Assembly: GCA_016806145.1 (NCBI GenBank)
Contig: CP063166.1
Span: 5,146,001 to 5,210,000 of the forward strand
Reading direction: 5' to 3'
DNA from: Variovorax paradoxus
Lineage (GTDB): Bacteria; Pseudomonadota; Gammaproteobacteria; Burkholderiales; Burkholderiaceae_C
DNA: 64,000 nucleotides
The notes beneath the pieces are model-generated. The model was not told the origin of the DNA, made no database searches, and saw only the letters and a list, made by a program, of their open reading frames with translations. Below, piece by piece: positions 1 through 9,681 of this stretch (the stretch's first letter is position 1; each line of letters opens with the position of its first letter). The translations under genes and the position numbers were made by a program.

Positions 1-1
1 G

Positions 2-964
2 GGCGTGCTCGATGCGCGCTCGCTGCGCCAGGGCGCCAAGGGCACGGTGTTCGTGAGCACGCTGTTCGTCGGCAACAAGGTCTATGCCATTGCCGAGAAG
101 GGCGACCGCAAGCCGAAGACCATCGTCGACAAGACCGAGTTCGCCACCGGCATCGAATTCCACAAGGGCGCGCTCTACCTCGCCACGCACAAGCAGATCC
201 AGCGCTACGACGGCATCGAGGACAAGCTCGACAACCCGGGCCAGCCGGCGGTGATCTACGACAAGCTGCCCGGCGGCCAGGACCACAGCTGGCGCTACCT
301 GCGCATCCGCGACGAGAAGCTCTACTACGCGGTCGGCGCGCCCTGCAACCTCTGCGAGCCCGACGACGCGCATGCGCGCATCTTCCGCATGAACCTAGAC
401 GGCAGCGGCATCGAGACCATCGCGCGCGGCGTGCGCAACACGGTGGGCTTCGACTTCGATCCGAAGACCGGCAACCTCTGGTTCACCGACAACGGGCGCG
501 ACTGGCTCTCCGAGGACCTGCCCAACGACGAGCTCAACGTGGTGACCAAGGCCGACCAGCACTTCGGCTATCCGTACTGCCACCAGGGCAACATCCTCGA
601 TTCGGAATTCGGCTGGGGCAAGAGCTGCGCCGACTACGTCAAGCCCGCCGCGCTGCTGGGCCCGCACGCCGCGGCGCTGGGCATGACCTTCTATCAGGGA
701 AAGATGTTCCCGGCGAAATACCGCGGCGCGATGTTCATCGCACGCCACGGCCCCTGGAACCGCACCACCCGGTACGCCGACATCGCGGTGGCCTGGCCCG
801 ACGGCAAGGGCGGCGCGAAGGTCGAGCCCTTCATGACCGGCTTCGTCGAGAACAACACCTACCTGGGCCGGCCGGTGGACTTCCTGGTGCTCAAGGACGG
901 CTCGATGCTGGTGAGCGACGACCACGCGGGTGCGATCTACCGCATCAGCTACGGCGGCAAGTGA
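2..964 (+). CDS. PQQ-dependent sugar (sorbosone) dehydrogenase family protein, 5' end missing
   Basis: The reading frame is open from the first base, so the N-terminus lies outside the window and the in-frame GTG at position 5 is probably not the start. About 320 residues are visible. They have the character of the soluble six-bladed beta-propeller glucose/sorbosone dehydrogenase family, with segments such as NTVGFDFDPKTGNLWFTDNG, DELNVV and FGYPYCHQG. The family oxidises sugars or alcohols in the periplasm with PQQ and passes electrons to a cytochrome. The c-type cytochrome gene directly downstream (10 nt gap) fits as electron acceptor. The substrate cannot be told from sequence. Confidence 0.85.
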   Translation, partial: GVLDARSLRQGAKGTVFVSTLFVGNKVYAIAEKGDRKPKTIVDKTEFATGIEFHKGALYLATHKQIQRYDGIEDKLDNPGQPAVIYDKLPGGQDHSWRYLRIRDEKLYYAVGAPCNLCEPDDAHARIFRMNLDGSGIETIARGVRNTVGFDFDPKTGNLWFTDNGRDWLSEDLPNDELNVVTKADQHFGYPYCHQGNILDSEFGWGKSCADYVKPAALLGPHAAALGMTFYQGKMFPAKYRGAMFIARHGPWNRTTRYADIAVAWPDGKGGAKVEPFMTGFVENNTYLGRPVDFLVLKDGSMLVSDDHAGAIYRISYGGK

Positions 965-974
965 GGCGCGCCGG

Positions 975-1652
975 ATGACGAGGCACACGGCGATGGCGGC
1001 GATGGCGGCGACGGTGGCGATGCTGTGGGCACTGGCCCTGCCCGCGTTCGCGCAGGCGACCAAGGGCGCGCAGCCCAAGGCCGCGCCGGCGGCGGCATCG
1101 GGCGCCAAGGTCTATGCCGAGCGCTACGCCGCGCTGTGCGCCGCCTGCCATGGCGCCGACGGCCGCAGCGAGATGCAGGGCGTGCCCTCGCTCGCGGGCC
1201 AGCATTCGTTCTACGCGATCACGCAGCTGTTCCTGTTCCGCGAGGGCCGGCGCGCCAACGAGGCCATGACCGCGGTCGCCAAGACGATGAAGGACGAGGA
1301 CCTGCGCGGCTTCTCCGACTTCATCGCGACGCTGCCCGCGCTGGCGCCGGCCGCCGCCTCTGCCCCGCCCGACGCGGCACGCATGGCGCGCGGCCAGGCG
1401 CTCGCGCAGGAGAACCGCTGCGTGATCTGCCACGGCGCCGACCTGAGCGGCGGCCAGCAGGTGCCTCGCATCGCGCACCAGCGCGAGGAGTACCTCGCGC
1501 TCACGCTGCAGGAGTTCCGCAGCGGCAAGCGCCCGGGCTACACACAGGCGATGGGCGAGGCCGTGGGCCGCATGGCGCCAGAAGACCTCGACACCCTCGC
1601 TTACTACGTGGCGCGTTTTCCCACCGCACCGCCCAGGCCCGGCGGCAAATAG
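975..1652 (+). CDS. Di-haem c-type cytochrome (cytochrome c4/c553-like), exported
   Basis: A 225-residue protein with an N-terminal signal peptide ending near AFAQA and two haem c motifs, CAACH and CVICH, about 95 residues apart, one per domain. This is the layout of the cytochrome c4 family of periplasmic electron carriers. I start it at the ATG at 975 because the signal peptide begins there; an upstream in-frame start at 930 would overlap the dehydrogenase gene. Position and spacing suggest co-transcription with the PQQ dehydrogenase, probably as its electron acceptor (inference). Confidence 0.88.
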   Translation: MTRHTAMAAMAATVAMLWALALPAFAQATKGAQPKAAPAAASGAKVYAERYAALCAACHGADGRSEMQGVPSLAGQHSFYAITQLFLFREGRRANEAMTAVAKTMKDEDLRGFSDFIATLPALAPAAASAPPDAARMARGQALAQENRCVICHGADLSGGQQVPRIAHQREEYLALTLQEFRSGKRPGYTQAMGEAVGRMAPEDLDTLAYYVARFPTAPPRPGGK

Positions 1653-1758
1653 CGCCGCCTCCAGCAAAAAACAACGCCGGCCCGCACCCGGCGCGGGGAC
1701 GCCTGCGTCCGCCCATGCCTTCATCCACTCACGCATCAACCCATCGGAGCGAATTCTT

Positions 1759-3927
1759 TTGGAAGTCTCATTCAGCAAGGAAGTCGAGGCGCTGCGCCTC
1801 GGCGAGGGCGACACCTTCCACGGCGAGGGCATCCTCGCGATCACCAAGGGCCTGCTGCAGTCGGGCGTGGCCTATGTCGGCGGCTACCAGGGCGCGCCGG
1901 TCTCGCATCTGCTCGACGTGATGGTGCAGGCCAAGGGCTACATGGACGAGCTCGGCGTGCACGTGGAGGCCTGCTCGAACGAGGCCTCGGCCGCGGCCAT
2001 GCTCGGTGCCTCGATCCACTATCCGCTGCGCGGCGCCGTGACCTGGAAGTCCATCGTCGGCACCAACGTGGCGGCCGATGCGCTGTCGAACCTGTCCTCG
2101 CCCGGCGTGACCGGCGGCGTGCTGATCGTGGTCGGCGAGGACTACGGCGAAGGCGCCAGCGTGATCCAGGAGCGCACCCATGCCTATGCGCTCAAGTCGA
2201 GCATGTGCCTGCTCGACCCGCGGCCCGACCTGGCCGTGATGGTGCGCATGGTCGAGCAGGGATTCCAGCTCTCGGAGAGCTCGAACATGCCCTGCCTGAT
2301 GGAACTGCGCATCCGCACCTGCCACGTGCGCGGCAGCTTCGCGTGCAAGGACAACCGCGCGCCCGCCGTGTCGACGCGCGCGCTCATGACCGACCCCGCG
2401 GGCTTCGACTACATGCGGCTCGCCCATCCGCCCGTGACCTTCCGCCACGAGAAGCTCAAGGGCGACGAGCGCATTCCGGCCGCGCGCCGCCACATCGTGG
2501 CCCAGGGGCTCAACGAGCTGATGCCGGGCGGGCGCCATGCCGAGCTCGGCATCGTGGTGCAGGGCGGCCTGTACAACGCGCTGATCCGCGGCCTGCAGCA
2601 GCAGGGGCTGGCCGATGCCTTCGGCGAGAGCGAGATCCCGATCCTGGTGCTCAACGTCACCTATCCGCTGGTGCCCGAGCAGCTGGCCGACTTCTGCCTC
2701 GGCAAACGCGCGGTGCTGGTGGTGGAGGAAGGCCAGCCCGAGTACATCGAGCAGGACATCGCGACCCTGCTGCGCCGGCGCGACATCCAGACGCCGCTGC
2801 ACGGCAAGGACCTGCTGCCCTCGGCCGGCGAGTACGGCGTGGAGGTGCTCTCGGGCGGGCTCGCCGCCTTCGTCGCGAAGTACGTCGGCGAGGGCGAGAC
2901 GGCCGCATCGGCGCTGTCGGCCCAGGCCTGGTTGGCCGGCAACCGCGAGCGCCGCGAGGCGGTGGCGCGCCGGCTCGACGTGCCGCTGCCGAACCGGCCG
3001 CCGAGCTTCTGCGTGGGCTGTCCCGAGCGGCCGGTGTTCTCGGCCCTCAAGCTCGCGCAGCAGACCACGGGGCCGGTGCACATCGCGGCCGACATCGGCT
3101 GCCATGCCTTCGGCACCTTCGAGCCGTTCTCGATGGGCCACTCGATCCTCGGCTACGGCATGAGCCTCGCGAGCCGCGCAGGCGTGTCGCCGATGATGAA
3201 CCGGCGCACGCTGTCGATCATGGGCGACGGCGGCTTCTGGCACAACGGCCTGTTGACCGGCGTGCAGAGCGCGCTGTTCAACGGCGACGACGCGGTGCTG
3301 CTGATCTTCAAGAACGGCTACACCTCGGCCACCGGCACGCAGGACATCATCTCCACGCCCGACGACGAGGTGAAGGAGCGCGCCGTCGACAAGCAGCAGA
3401 GCCTGGTCGACAAGAACCAGACCATCGAATCGACCTTGAAGGGCCTGGGCGTGCAATGGATGCGCACCGTGACCACCTACGACGTGGAGCGCATGCGCCG
3501 AACCCTGACCGAGGCGCTGACCAGCGACTTCGACGGCCTCAAGGTGGTGATCGCCGAGGGCGAATGCCAGCTCGAGCGGCAGCGCCGCATCAAGCCCTGG
3601 ATCGCGGGCCTGCTGCAGCGCGGCGAGCGCGTGGTGCGCGTGAAGTACGGCGTGGACGAGGACGTGTGCAACGGCGACCATGCCTGCATCCGGCTTTCGG
3701 GCTGCCCCACGCTCACGCTGAAGGACAACCCCGATCCGCTCAAGCTCGACCCGGTGGCGACCGTGATCGACGGCTGCGTGGGCTGCGGCCTGTGCGGCGC
3801 CAACGCGCACGCGGCCACGCTGTGCCCGAGCTTCTACCGCGCCGAGGTGGTGCAGAACCCGAAGTGGCACGAGCGGCTGCTGCATGGCCTGCGCGGCGCG
3901 GTGGTGCGCGCGCTGCGCCCGGCCTGA
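1759..3927 (+). CDS. iorA: Indolepyruvate/2-oxoacid:acceptor oxidoreductase, alpha-type subunit (IorA-like)
   Basis: This 722-residue protein contains a pyruvate-oxidoreductase-type N-terminal domain (YVGGYQGAPVSHL), a thiamine-diphosphate domain with GDGG at residues 489-492 followed by KNGYTSATG, and a C-terminal cysteine-rich region with C637, C643, C649 and the group CVGCGLC from C673, likely iron-sulfur ligands. The family decarboxylates aryl-pyruvates such as indolepyruvate and phenylpyruvate to the acyl-CoA. The start is TTG at 1759, supported by GGAG about 10 nt upstream; the ATG at 1715 is out of frame. The partner subunit follows after 13 nt. Confidence 0.87.
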   Translation: MEVSFSKEVEALRLGEGDTFHGEGILAITKGLLQSGVAYVGGYQGAPVSHLLDVMVQAKGYMDELGVHVEACSNEASAAAMLGASIHYPLRGAVTWKSIVGTNVAADALSNLSSPGVTGGVLIVVGEDYGEGASVIQERTHAYALKSSMCLLDPRPDLAVMVRMVEQGFQLSESSNMPCLMELRIRTCHVRGSFACKDNRAPAVSTRALMTDPAGFDYMRLAHPPVTFRHEKLKGDERIPAARRHIVAQGLNELMPGGRHAELGIVVQGGLYNALIRGLQQQGLADAFGESEIPILVLNVTYPLVPEQLADFCLGKRAVLVVEEGQPEYIEQDIATLLRRRDIQTPLHGKDLLPSAGEYGVEVLSGGLAAFVAKYVGEGETAASALSAQAWLAGNRERREAVARRLDVPLPNRPPSFCVGCPERPVFSALKLAQQTTGPVHIAADIGCHAFGTFEPFSMGHSILGYGMSLASRAGVSPMMNRRTLSIMGDGGFWHNGLLTGVQSALFNGDDAVLLIFKNGYTSATGTQDIISTPDDEVKERAVDKQQSLVDKNQTIESTLKGLGVQWMRTVTTYDVERMRRTLTEALTSDFDGLKVVIAEGECQLERQRRIKPWIAGLLQRGERVVRVKYGVDEDVCNGDHACIRLSGCPTLTLKDNPDPLKLDPVATVIDGCVGCGLCGANAHAATLCPSFYRAEVVQNPKWHERLLHGLRGAVVRALRPA

Positions 3928-3940
3928 GGAGACGCAAACA

Positions 3941-5584
3941 ATGGAACGACATTCCTCCCCGGCGTCCACGCAGCGCCCGATCACGCTGCTCGTCTGCGCC
4001 CTCGGCGGCGAAGGCGGCGGCGTGCTCACCGAATGGCTGGTGGAGACCGCGCGCCACGCGGGCTTCGCCGCGCAGAGCACCTCGATCCCCGGCGTGGCGC
4101 AGCGCACCGGTGCCACCACCTACTACATCGAGGTGTTCCCGGTGCCGCTGGCCGAGCTCGGCGGGCGTCGGCCCGTCTTCAGCCTGAGCCCCGTGCCGGG
4201 CGCGCTCGATGCGATCGTGTCGTCGGAGCTGCTCGAGACCACGCGCCAGATCGGCAACGGCATGAGCGCGCCGCCGCGCACGCTGGTCATCAGCTCGTCG
4301 GCGCGCGTGCTCACCACCGCCGAGCGCATGGTGCCCGGCGACGGCCGTGCCGATGCGCAGCGGCTGATCGACGTGGTCAAGGCCTTCAGCCGCGAGCACC
4401 ACGTGCTCGACATGGGAGCGATGGCGCGCGAGGCCGGCACCGTGGTCAGCGCCGTGATGCTCGGCGCGATCGCGGGCAGCGGGCTGTTCCCGTTCGAGCG
4501 CGCGGCCTACGAACATGCGGTGCGCGGCGGCGTCGCGCACGACAAGGTCGGCAAGGCGGCCGCGGCCAGCCTGCGCGGCTTCGCGGCCGCCTTCGAGGCC
4601 GTGAGCGCGCCGCGCGCCCAGGCCGCGTTCGTGCGCGGCGTGCTGGCCGAGGAAGGCCGCGATGCGCCGCCGCCCGCGCGCGCGCTGCCCGCCGAGCTGG
4701 CGCAGCGCTTTCCGCCGGCCGTGCACGACCTGCTGGCGCTCGGCCATGCGCGCGTGCTCGACTACCAGGACGAGGCCTATGCCGCGCTCTATGCGCAGCG
4801 GCTGGCGCGCGTGCTCGATGCCGAGCGCACGGCCGATCCGGCCGGCGCGCGCGGCTTCGCCATCGTGCGCGAGACCGCGCGCTGGCTCGCGCTGTGGATG
4901 GCCTTCGACGACATCGTGCGCGTGGCCGCGCTCAAGGGCCGCGCCAGCCGCGCGCAGCGCGTGCGCCGCGAAGTGCGCGCGGGCGAGGCCGACATCGTGA
5001 AGGTCTACGACCACTTCAAGCCCGGCGCGGCCGAGTTCGCGGCGCTGCTGCCGAGCGCGCTCGCGCGCCGCGTGACGGCCTGGGACCGCGCGCGCCAGGC
5101 ACGCGGCCGCGAGCCCTGGGCGCTGCCGCTGCAGGTGGGCAGCCATGCCGTCTGGGGCATGGCCTCGCTGCGCCTGCTGGCCTCGCTGCGCTGGCTGCGC
5201 CGCCGCGGCAGCCGCTTCGCGGAGGAACAGGCGCTGATCGAGCGCTGGCTCGCGGCCGTGGAGGCCGGCGCGCGCGAGAACTGGGTGCTGGGCCGCGAGC
5301 TCGCGCTGTGCGGCCGGCTCATCAAGGGCTACGGCAGCACCAACGAGCGCGGCAAGCACACGCTGCTGCACCTAATCGGCGAACTCGCGGGCCGCACGGC
5401 GATGCCCGCGCCGGCACGCGCCGAGGCCATCGCCGCCGCGCGCGAGGCCGCGCTGGCCGACGAAGGCGGCAAGGCGCTCGATGCCGCGCTCGCGCAGCAC
5501 GGCGCGGCGCCGCGGCCGGTGCAGGCGCAGCCCATCCGCTGGATGAAGCGGCCGCCGGCCGCCACGCCCTCGCGCCCCGCCTGA
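3941..5584 (+). CDS. iorB: Indolepyruvate/2-oxoacid oxidoreductase, beta/gamma-type subunit (IorB-like, extended)
   Basis: A 547-residue protein. The first ~190 residues form the 2-oxoacid oxidoreductase gamma-type domain (LLVCALGGEGGGVLTEWL, then GVAQRTGATTYYIEVFP). The remaining ~350 residues are an alpha-helical extension with many Arg/Ala residues, seen in IorB proteins of aerobic proteobacteria and of unclear role. Classical archaeal IorB is only about 200 residues, so the length is a feature of this subfamily. The ATG at 3941 follows GAGGAGAC closely; the frame stays open upstream into iorA. It should act in the same cytoplasmic complex as the preceding subunit. Confidence 0.84.
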   Translation: MERHSSPASTQRPITLLVCALGGEGGGVLTEWLVETARHAGFAAQSTSIPGVAQRTGATTYYIEVFPVPLAELGGRRPVFSLSPVPGALDAIVSSELLETTRQIGNGMSAPPRTLVISSSARVLTTAERMVPGDGRADAQRLIDVVKAFSREHHVLDMGAMAREAGTVVSAVMLGAIAGSGLFPFERAAYEHAVRGGVAHDKVGKAAAASLRGFAAAFEAVSAPRAQAAFVRGVLAEEGRDAPPPARALPAELAQRFPPAVHDLLALGHARVLDYQDEAYAALYAQRLARVLDAERTADPAGARGFAIVRETARWLALWMAFDDIVRVAALKGRASRAQRVRREVRAGEADIVKVYDHFKPGAAEFAALLPSALARRVTAWDRARQARGREPWALPLQVGSHAVWGMASLRLLASLRWLRRRGSRFAEEQALIERWLAAVEAGARENWVLGRELALCGRLIKGYGSTNERGKHTLLHLIGELAGRTAMPAPARAEAIAAAREAALADEGGKALDAALAQHGAAPRPVQAQPIRWMKRPPAATPSRPA

Positions 5585-5622
5585 ACCCCATCGCATCCCC
5601 AAGAAGAAACCGGAGACACGCC

Positions 5623-6615
5623 ATGACCCTCGACGCTTTCCCCTGGCGACGCCGGCTGCTGCTGGCCGCCGCCCTCGCCTCCCTCGCCGGCGCCCCGGCA
5701 TGGGCCAACACCGCCACCGCCTGGCCCGCCAAGCCGGTCAAGGTGATCGTCAACTTCCCGCCCGGCGGCGCGGCCGACCAGATCGCGCGTGCCATCGCGC
5801 AGCCGCTGCAGGAGGCGCTCAAGCAGCCGGTGGTGGTCGAGAACCGCGGCGGCGCCAACGGCAACCTCGGCGGCGAGGCCGTGGCGCGCGCGCCGGCCGA
5901 TGGCTACACGCTGCTGATGAGCTCGGGCGGCATGGTGTCGGTGAACCCGCACCTCTATGCGCGCATGAGCTTCGACCCGGCCAAGGACCTGGTGCCGGTG
6001 GCGGCCGCGGCGCGCGTGCTGGTGTTCCTGGTCGCCAAGCCCTCGCTGCCGCCGGCCAACGTGCGCGACTTCATCGCCTATGCCAGGGCCAACCCCGGCA
6101 AGCTCTCGTATGCCTCGCCGGGCAGCGGCAGCTCGCCGCACCTCGCGGGCGAGATGTTCAAGAGCCAGGCCGGCCTGTTCGCGCTGCACGTGCCCTACCG
6201 CGGCGCCGCGCCCGCGCTGCAGGACCTGCTGGCGGGCCAGGTCGACTACGCCTTCGATCCCGGCATCGGCCTGCAGCAGGTGCGCGCGGGCAAGCTGCGC
6301 CTCTTGGCCGTGGGCAGCCCGCAGCGCTCGCCGCTGTTCCCCGACGTGCCCACGCTCGACGAGGCCGGCCTGCGCGGCTTCGATGCCGACACCGTGTTCG
6401 GCTTCTATGCGCCGGCCGGCACGCCGCCCGAGGTGGTGACGCAGCTCAATGCGCAGATCAACCGCGCGCTCGCGCTGCCCGCGGTGAAGGAACGCATCGC
6501 GTCCCTGGGCGGCGAGGCCGTGCCCGGCACGCCGGCCGAGTTCCAGCAGCGCGCCGCGGCCGATTCGCAGCGCTTCGGCGCGCTGATCCGCGAACGCCGC
6601 ATCGCGGCGGATTGA
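5623..6615 (+). CDS. Tripartite tricarboxylate transporter receptor (Bug family)
   Basis: A 330-residue periplasmic solute receptor with a signal peptide (RRRLLLAAALASLAGAPAWA) and Bug-family signatures: WPAKPVKVIVNFPPGG, VVENRGGANGN and HVPYRGAAPALQDL. Burkholderiales carry many of these receptors without the TctA/TctB membrane subunits next to them, as here. The ligand is a carboxylate of unknown identity. Its place directly after iorAB suggests a keto-acid or related acid (inference). The start ATG at 5623 is preceded by a GGAGAC element. Confidence 0.88.
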   Translation: MTLDAFPWRRRLLLAAALASLAGAPAWANTATAWPAKPVKVIVNFPPGGAADQIARAIAQPLQEALKQPVVVENRGGANGNLGGEAVARAPADGYTLLMSSGGMVSVNPHLYARMSFDPAKDLVPVAAAARVLVFLVAKPSLPPANVRDFIAYARANPGKLSYASPGSGSSPHLAGEMFKSQAGLFALHVPYRGAAPALQDLLAGQVDYAFDPGIGLQQVRAGKLRLLAVGSPQRSPLFPDVPTLDEAGLRGFDADTVFGFYAPAGTPPEVVTQLNAQINRALALPAVKERIASLGGEAVPGTPAEFQQRAAADSQRFGALIRERRIAAD

Positions 6616-6703
6616 ACCCAGGAGCGCGCACCCGGACCTCCAGACCTTGCCCGACCCCTTGCTCACTGAATCCACAACACGCACAACGAAAGAGAGACAA
6701 GCC

Positions 6704-7747
6704 ATGCAGACTTCCTTCCATCGCCGCCCCGGCGCCTTCACCCTCGCGCTCACGCTGGCACTCGCCGCATCGGCCATGGCCCCCGCGCTCGCGCAGGACA
6801 AGCCGGTGCAGATCAAGCTGTCGAGCTGGGTGCCCGCGCAGCATCCGCTGAACCCGGCCCTGCAGGCCTGGGCCGACGACATCAAGAAGGCCTCGAACGG
6901 CTCGATCACCGCGATCCTCTTTCCCTCGGAACAACTGGGCAAGGCCTTCGACCACTACGACATGGCGCGCGACGGCATCGCCGACTTCTCGTACGTGAAC
7001 CCCGGCTACCAGCCGGGCCGCTTCCCGGTGATGGCCGGTGCCTCGCTGCCCTTCCTGTTCGCCAACGGCAAGGAGGGCTCGGCCGCCATCGACGACTGGT
7101 ACCGCGCCTACGCCGCCAAGGAAATGAAGGACGTGAAGTACTGCTTCGCCTTCGTGCACGACCCCGGCACCTTCCATTCGCGCAAGAAGATCGTGCTGCC
7201 CGCCGACGTGAAGGGCATGAAGGTGCGGCCCGCGACCAGCACCGTGGGCCAGCTCATCACCTCGCTGGGCGGCACCAACGTGCAGGCCTCGGCGCCCGAG
7301 TCGCGCGACATGCTCGAGCGCGGCGTGGCCGATGCCATCACCTTCCCCTGGGGATCGATCGGCCTGTTCGGCATCGACAAGGTGGTCAAGTACCACATGG
7401 ACGTGCCGCTGTACGTCACGCCCTTCGTCTGGGTCATGAACAAGGGCAAGTACGACGCGATGTCCGCTGGCCAGAAGAAGGTGATCGACGACCACTGCAC
7501 CAGCGAATGGGCGCAGAAGGTGGCCGCGCCCTGGGCCGACTTCGAGTTCGCGGGCCGCGCCAAGATCGCGGGCCAGTCGGGCCACGAGGTCTACAAGCTC
7601 ACGGCCGAGCAGCTCGATGCCTGGCGCAAGGCGGTCGCGCCGTCGGAGGCGCAGTGGTCCGAGAGCGTGAAGAAGACGGGCGAGGATCCGAAGGCCGTGA
7701 TGGACGCGCTGAAGGCGAGCCTGGCGAAGCACAAGTCGGCGCTGTAG
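6704..7747 (+). CDS. TRAP transporter solute-binding protein (DctP family)
   Basis: A 347-residue periplasmic receptor with a cleavable signal peptide ending AMAPALAQ. DctP-family features are visible: an N-terminal strand QIKLSSWVPAQHPL, the region KGMKVRPATSTVGQLITSLGG with the conserved arginine that usually binds the carboxylate, and a C-terminal helical part. I start at the ATG at 6704, which begins the signal peptide; the earlier in-frame start at 6647 adds an unlikely leader. The small and large membrane subunits follow after a palindromic repeat. Ligand unknown. Confidence 0.87.
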   Translation: MQTSFHRRPGAFTLALTLALAASAMAPALAQDKPVQIKLSSWVPAQHPLNPALQAWADDIKKASNGSITAILFPSEQLGKAFDHYDMARDGIADFSYVNPGYQPGRFPVMAGASLPFLFANGKEGSAAIDDWYRAYAAKEMKDVKYCFAFVHDPGTFHSRKKIVLPADVKGMKVRPATSTVGQLITSLGGTNVQASAPESRDMLERGVADAITFPWGSIGLFGIDKVVKYHMDVPLYVTPFVWVMNKGKYDAMSAGQKKVIDDHCTSEWAQKVAAPWADFEFAGRAKIAGQSGHEVYKLTAEQLDAWRKAVAPSEAQWSESVKKTGEDPKAVMDALKASLAKHKSAL

Positions 7748-7757
7748 AAGCCCCCAC

Positions 7758-7817
7758 CCGTTCACGCCGAGCCTGTCGAAGCGCTGCGCGAGGCTTCGAC
7801 AAGCTCAGCCCGAACGG
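7758..7817. repeat. REP-like palindromic element (copy 1) between TRAP receptor and permease genes
   Basis: An imperfect inverted repeat of about 60 bp whose right half reads GCTTCGACAAGCTCAGC then CCGAACGG. The left arm (CCGTTCACGCCGAGC, CTGTCGAAGC) is a mutated complement. A second, better-conserved copy lies at 26872-26954. Such elements occur widely between genes in Burkholderiales. Here it could stabilise the receptor mRNA against the permease mRNA, as REP hairpins do in other importer operons (inference). Confidence 0.8.
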
Positions 7818-7858
7818 TCTCGGTTGCCCATTCGCGAACTCCGAACCACTCCTCCTCC

Positions 7859-8383
7859 ATGTCCACCCGCTCCATCTCCTTCATGGACCGCGTGATCAAC
7901 ACGATCGAATGGCTGGCCGCCATCTTCGTGGGGATCGTCGCGCTCAACATCTTCGTGGCCGTGGTGCTGCGCAAGTTCTTCGACACCTCGATCCCCGACG
8001 CCTACGACTTCGGCCGCATGCTGCTCGGGATCCTGATCTTCTGGGGCATCGCGGCCACCAGCTACCGCGGCGGCCACATCACGGTCGACCTGGTCTGGAC
8101 CGCGGCGGGCCCGCGCATGCGCCGCGCGATCGACATCTTCGCCACCCTGGTGCTGCTGCTGGTGGTGGCGGTGCAGACCGCGATGCTGTTCGACAAGGTG
8201 CGGCTCACCTACACCGACAACGTGCTGACCTACGACATGAACATCCCCACCTGGCCGTTCTATGCCGTGGCCTGGGCCGGCGACGTGTCGGCCGTGATCC
8301 TGATCGCCGTGCGCACCTGGCGGCTGATCTTCCATCCCGAACTGCTGCATGACGAGCACGTCGAAGAGAAGGGGAGCGAATGA
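7859..8383 (+). CDS. TRAP transporter small permease (DctQ family)
   Basis: A 174-residue inner-membrane protein with four predicted hydrophobic segments (around WLAAIFVGIVALNIFVAVVL, MLLGILIFWGIAATSY, IFATLVLLLVVAVQT and FYAVAWAGDVSAVILIAV), the normal DctQ size and topology. It pairs with the large permease and the receptor of the same cluster. No clear Shine-Dalgarno precedes the ATG at 7859, where the bases read CTCCTCC; the ATG at 7883 is an alternative start. The stop overlaps the next start by 4 nt (ATGA). Confidence 0.86.
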   Translation: MSTRSISFMDRVINTIEWLAAIFVGIVALNIFVAVVLRKFFDTSIPDAYDFGRMLLGILIFWGIAATSYRGGHITVDLVWTAAGPRMRRAIDIFATLVLLLVVAVQTAMLFDKVRLTYTDNVLTYDMNIPTWPFYAVAWAGDVSAVILIAVRTWRLIFHPELLHDEHVEEKGSE

Positions 8384-9681
8384 GCACCGATGCAGTCGCC
8401 CTGCTGGGCTTCGTCGCCCTGTTCGTGCTGATGCTGCTGCGCGTGCCCGTGGGCATGGCGATGGGGCTGGTCGGCGTCACCGGCTACAGCTACCTCGTGG
8501 GGCCCGGCCCCGCGCTCAAGCTGGTGGGCCAGACCTCGATGCGCACCGTGACCGACTACACCTTCGGCGTGATCCCCATGTTCATGCTGATGGGCGCGCT
8601 GGTCTCGGTGTCGGGCGTGAGCCGCGAGCTGTTCCGCGCCGCCAACTCCATGATCGGCCACCTGCGCGGCGGCCTCGGCGTGGCCACGGTGGTGGCCTGC
8701 GGCGGCTTCGCGGCGATCTGCGGCTCCTCGGTCGCCACGGCCGCCACCTTCTCGTCGGTGGCCTATCCCGAGATGCGGCGCTTCGGCTATCCGCAGTCCT
8801 TCGCCACCGGCGTGATCGCCGCGGGCGGCACGCTGGGCGCGATGCTGCCGCCGTCGACCGTGCTCGCGGTCTACGCCATCCTCACGCAGCAGGACATCGG
8901 CAAGCTGTTCATGGCCGGCATCGTGCCGGGCCTGCTCGCGATGCTGATGTACGTGCTGACCATCGTGGTCATCGTGCGCGTCAAGCCCGGCTGGCTGCCG
9001 CGCGGCGAGGCGCGGGCCTGGAGCGAGCGCGCGGCCGAGCTCAAGAACGTGTGGGCGCCGATCGTGCTGTTCCTGTTCGTGATCGGCGGGCTGTACGGCG
9101 GCTTCTTCACGCCCACCGAGGCCGGCGGCGTGGGCGCGAGCGGCGCCTTCATCCTCGGCGTGCTGCGCGGCCGGCTCGACCGCGCGACGATCCGCGAGGC
9201 CCTGCTGTCGGCCACGCGGACGGCGGCGGCGGTGTTCACCGTGCTGATCGGCGCGCTCTTGTTCGGCTACTTCCTCACCATCACGCAGAGCCCGCAGAAG
9301 CTCACCGAGTTCCTCACCGGCCTGGGCGTGGGCCGCTACGGCGTGCTCGCGCTGATCATGGTGATGTACCTGGTGCTCGGCTGCCTGATGGACGCGATGG
9401 CGATGATCATCCTCACGGTGCCGATCATCTATCCGGTGATCGTGCACCTGGGCTTCGATCCGATCTGGTTCGGCATCATCATCGTGATGACGGTGGAGCT
9501 CGGGCTGATCCATCCGCCCGTGGGCATGAACGTGTTCGTCATCAAGAGCGTGGTGAAGGACGTGAGCTTCACCACCATCTTCAAGGGCGTGCTGCCCTTC
9601 GTGGCGACCGACATCCTGCGGCTGGTGATCCTGATCGCGTTCCCGGCCATCGCACTGTGGCTGCCCGGGCGCATGGGATGA
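8380..9681 (+). CDS. TRAP transporter large permease (DctM family)
   Basis: A 433-residue, strongly hydrophobic polytopic protein with DctM hallmarks: ALLGFVALFVLMLLRVPVGMAMG at the N-terminus, an internal GGxxAxxCGSSVATAATFSSVA motif, PPSTVLAVYA, and a C-terminal half with TPTEAGGVGA and LDAMA/MIILTVPI-type helices. It forms the sodium-driven translocation channel with the small subunit. The start overlaps the small-permease stop by 4 nt, so translation is probably coupled. Confidence 0.9.
   Translation: MSTDAVALLGFVALFVLMLLRVPVGMAMGLVGVTGYSYLVGPGPALKLVGQTSMRTVTDYTFGVIPMFMLMGALVSVSGVSRELFRAANSMIGHLRGGLGVATVVACGGFAAICGSSVATAATFSSVAYPEMRRFGYPQSFATGVIAAGGTLGAMLPPSTVLAVYAILTQQDIGKLFMAGIVPGLLAMLMYVLTIVVIVRVKPGWLPRGEARAWSERAAELKNVWAPIVLFLFVIGGLYGGFFTPTEAGGVGASGAFILGVLRGRLDRATIREALLSATRTAAAVFTVLIGALLFGYFLTITQSPQKLTEFLTGLGVGRYGVLALIMVMYLVLGCLMDAMAMIILTVPIIYPVIVHLGFDPIWFGIIIVMTVELGLIHPPVGMNVFVIKSVVKDVSFTTIFKGVLPFVATDILRLVILIAFPAIALWLPGRMG

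Noticed and set aside
1768..4119. A 783-codon minus-strand frame opposite iorA
   Set aside because: It mirrors the iorA codons; composition is dominated by Ala, His, Arg and Gln and no family is recognisable.
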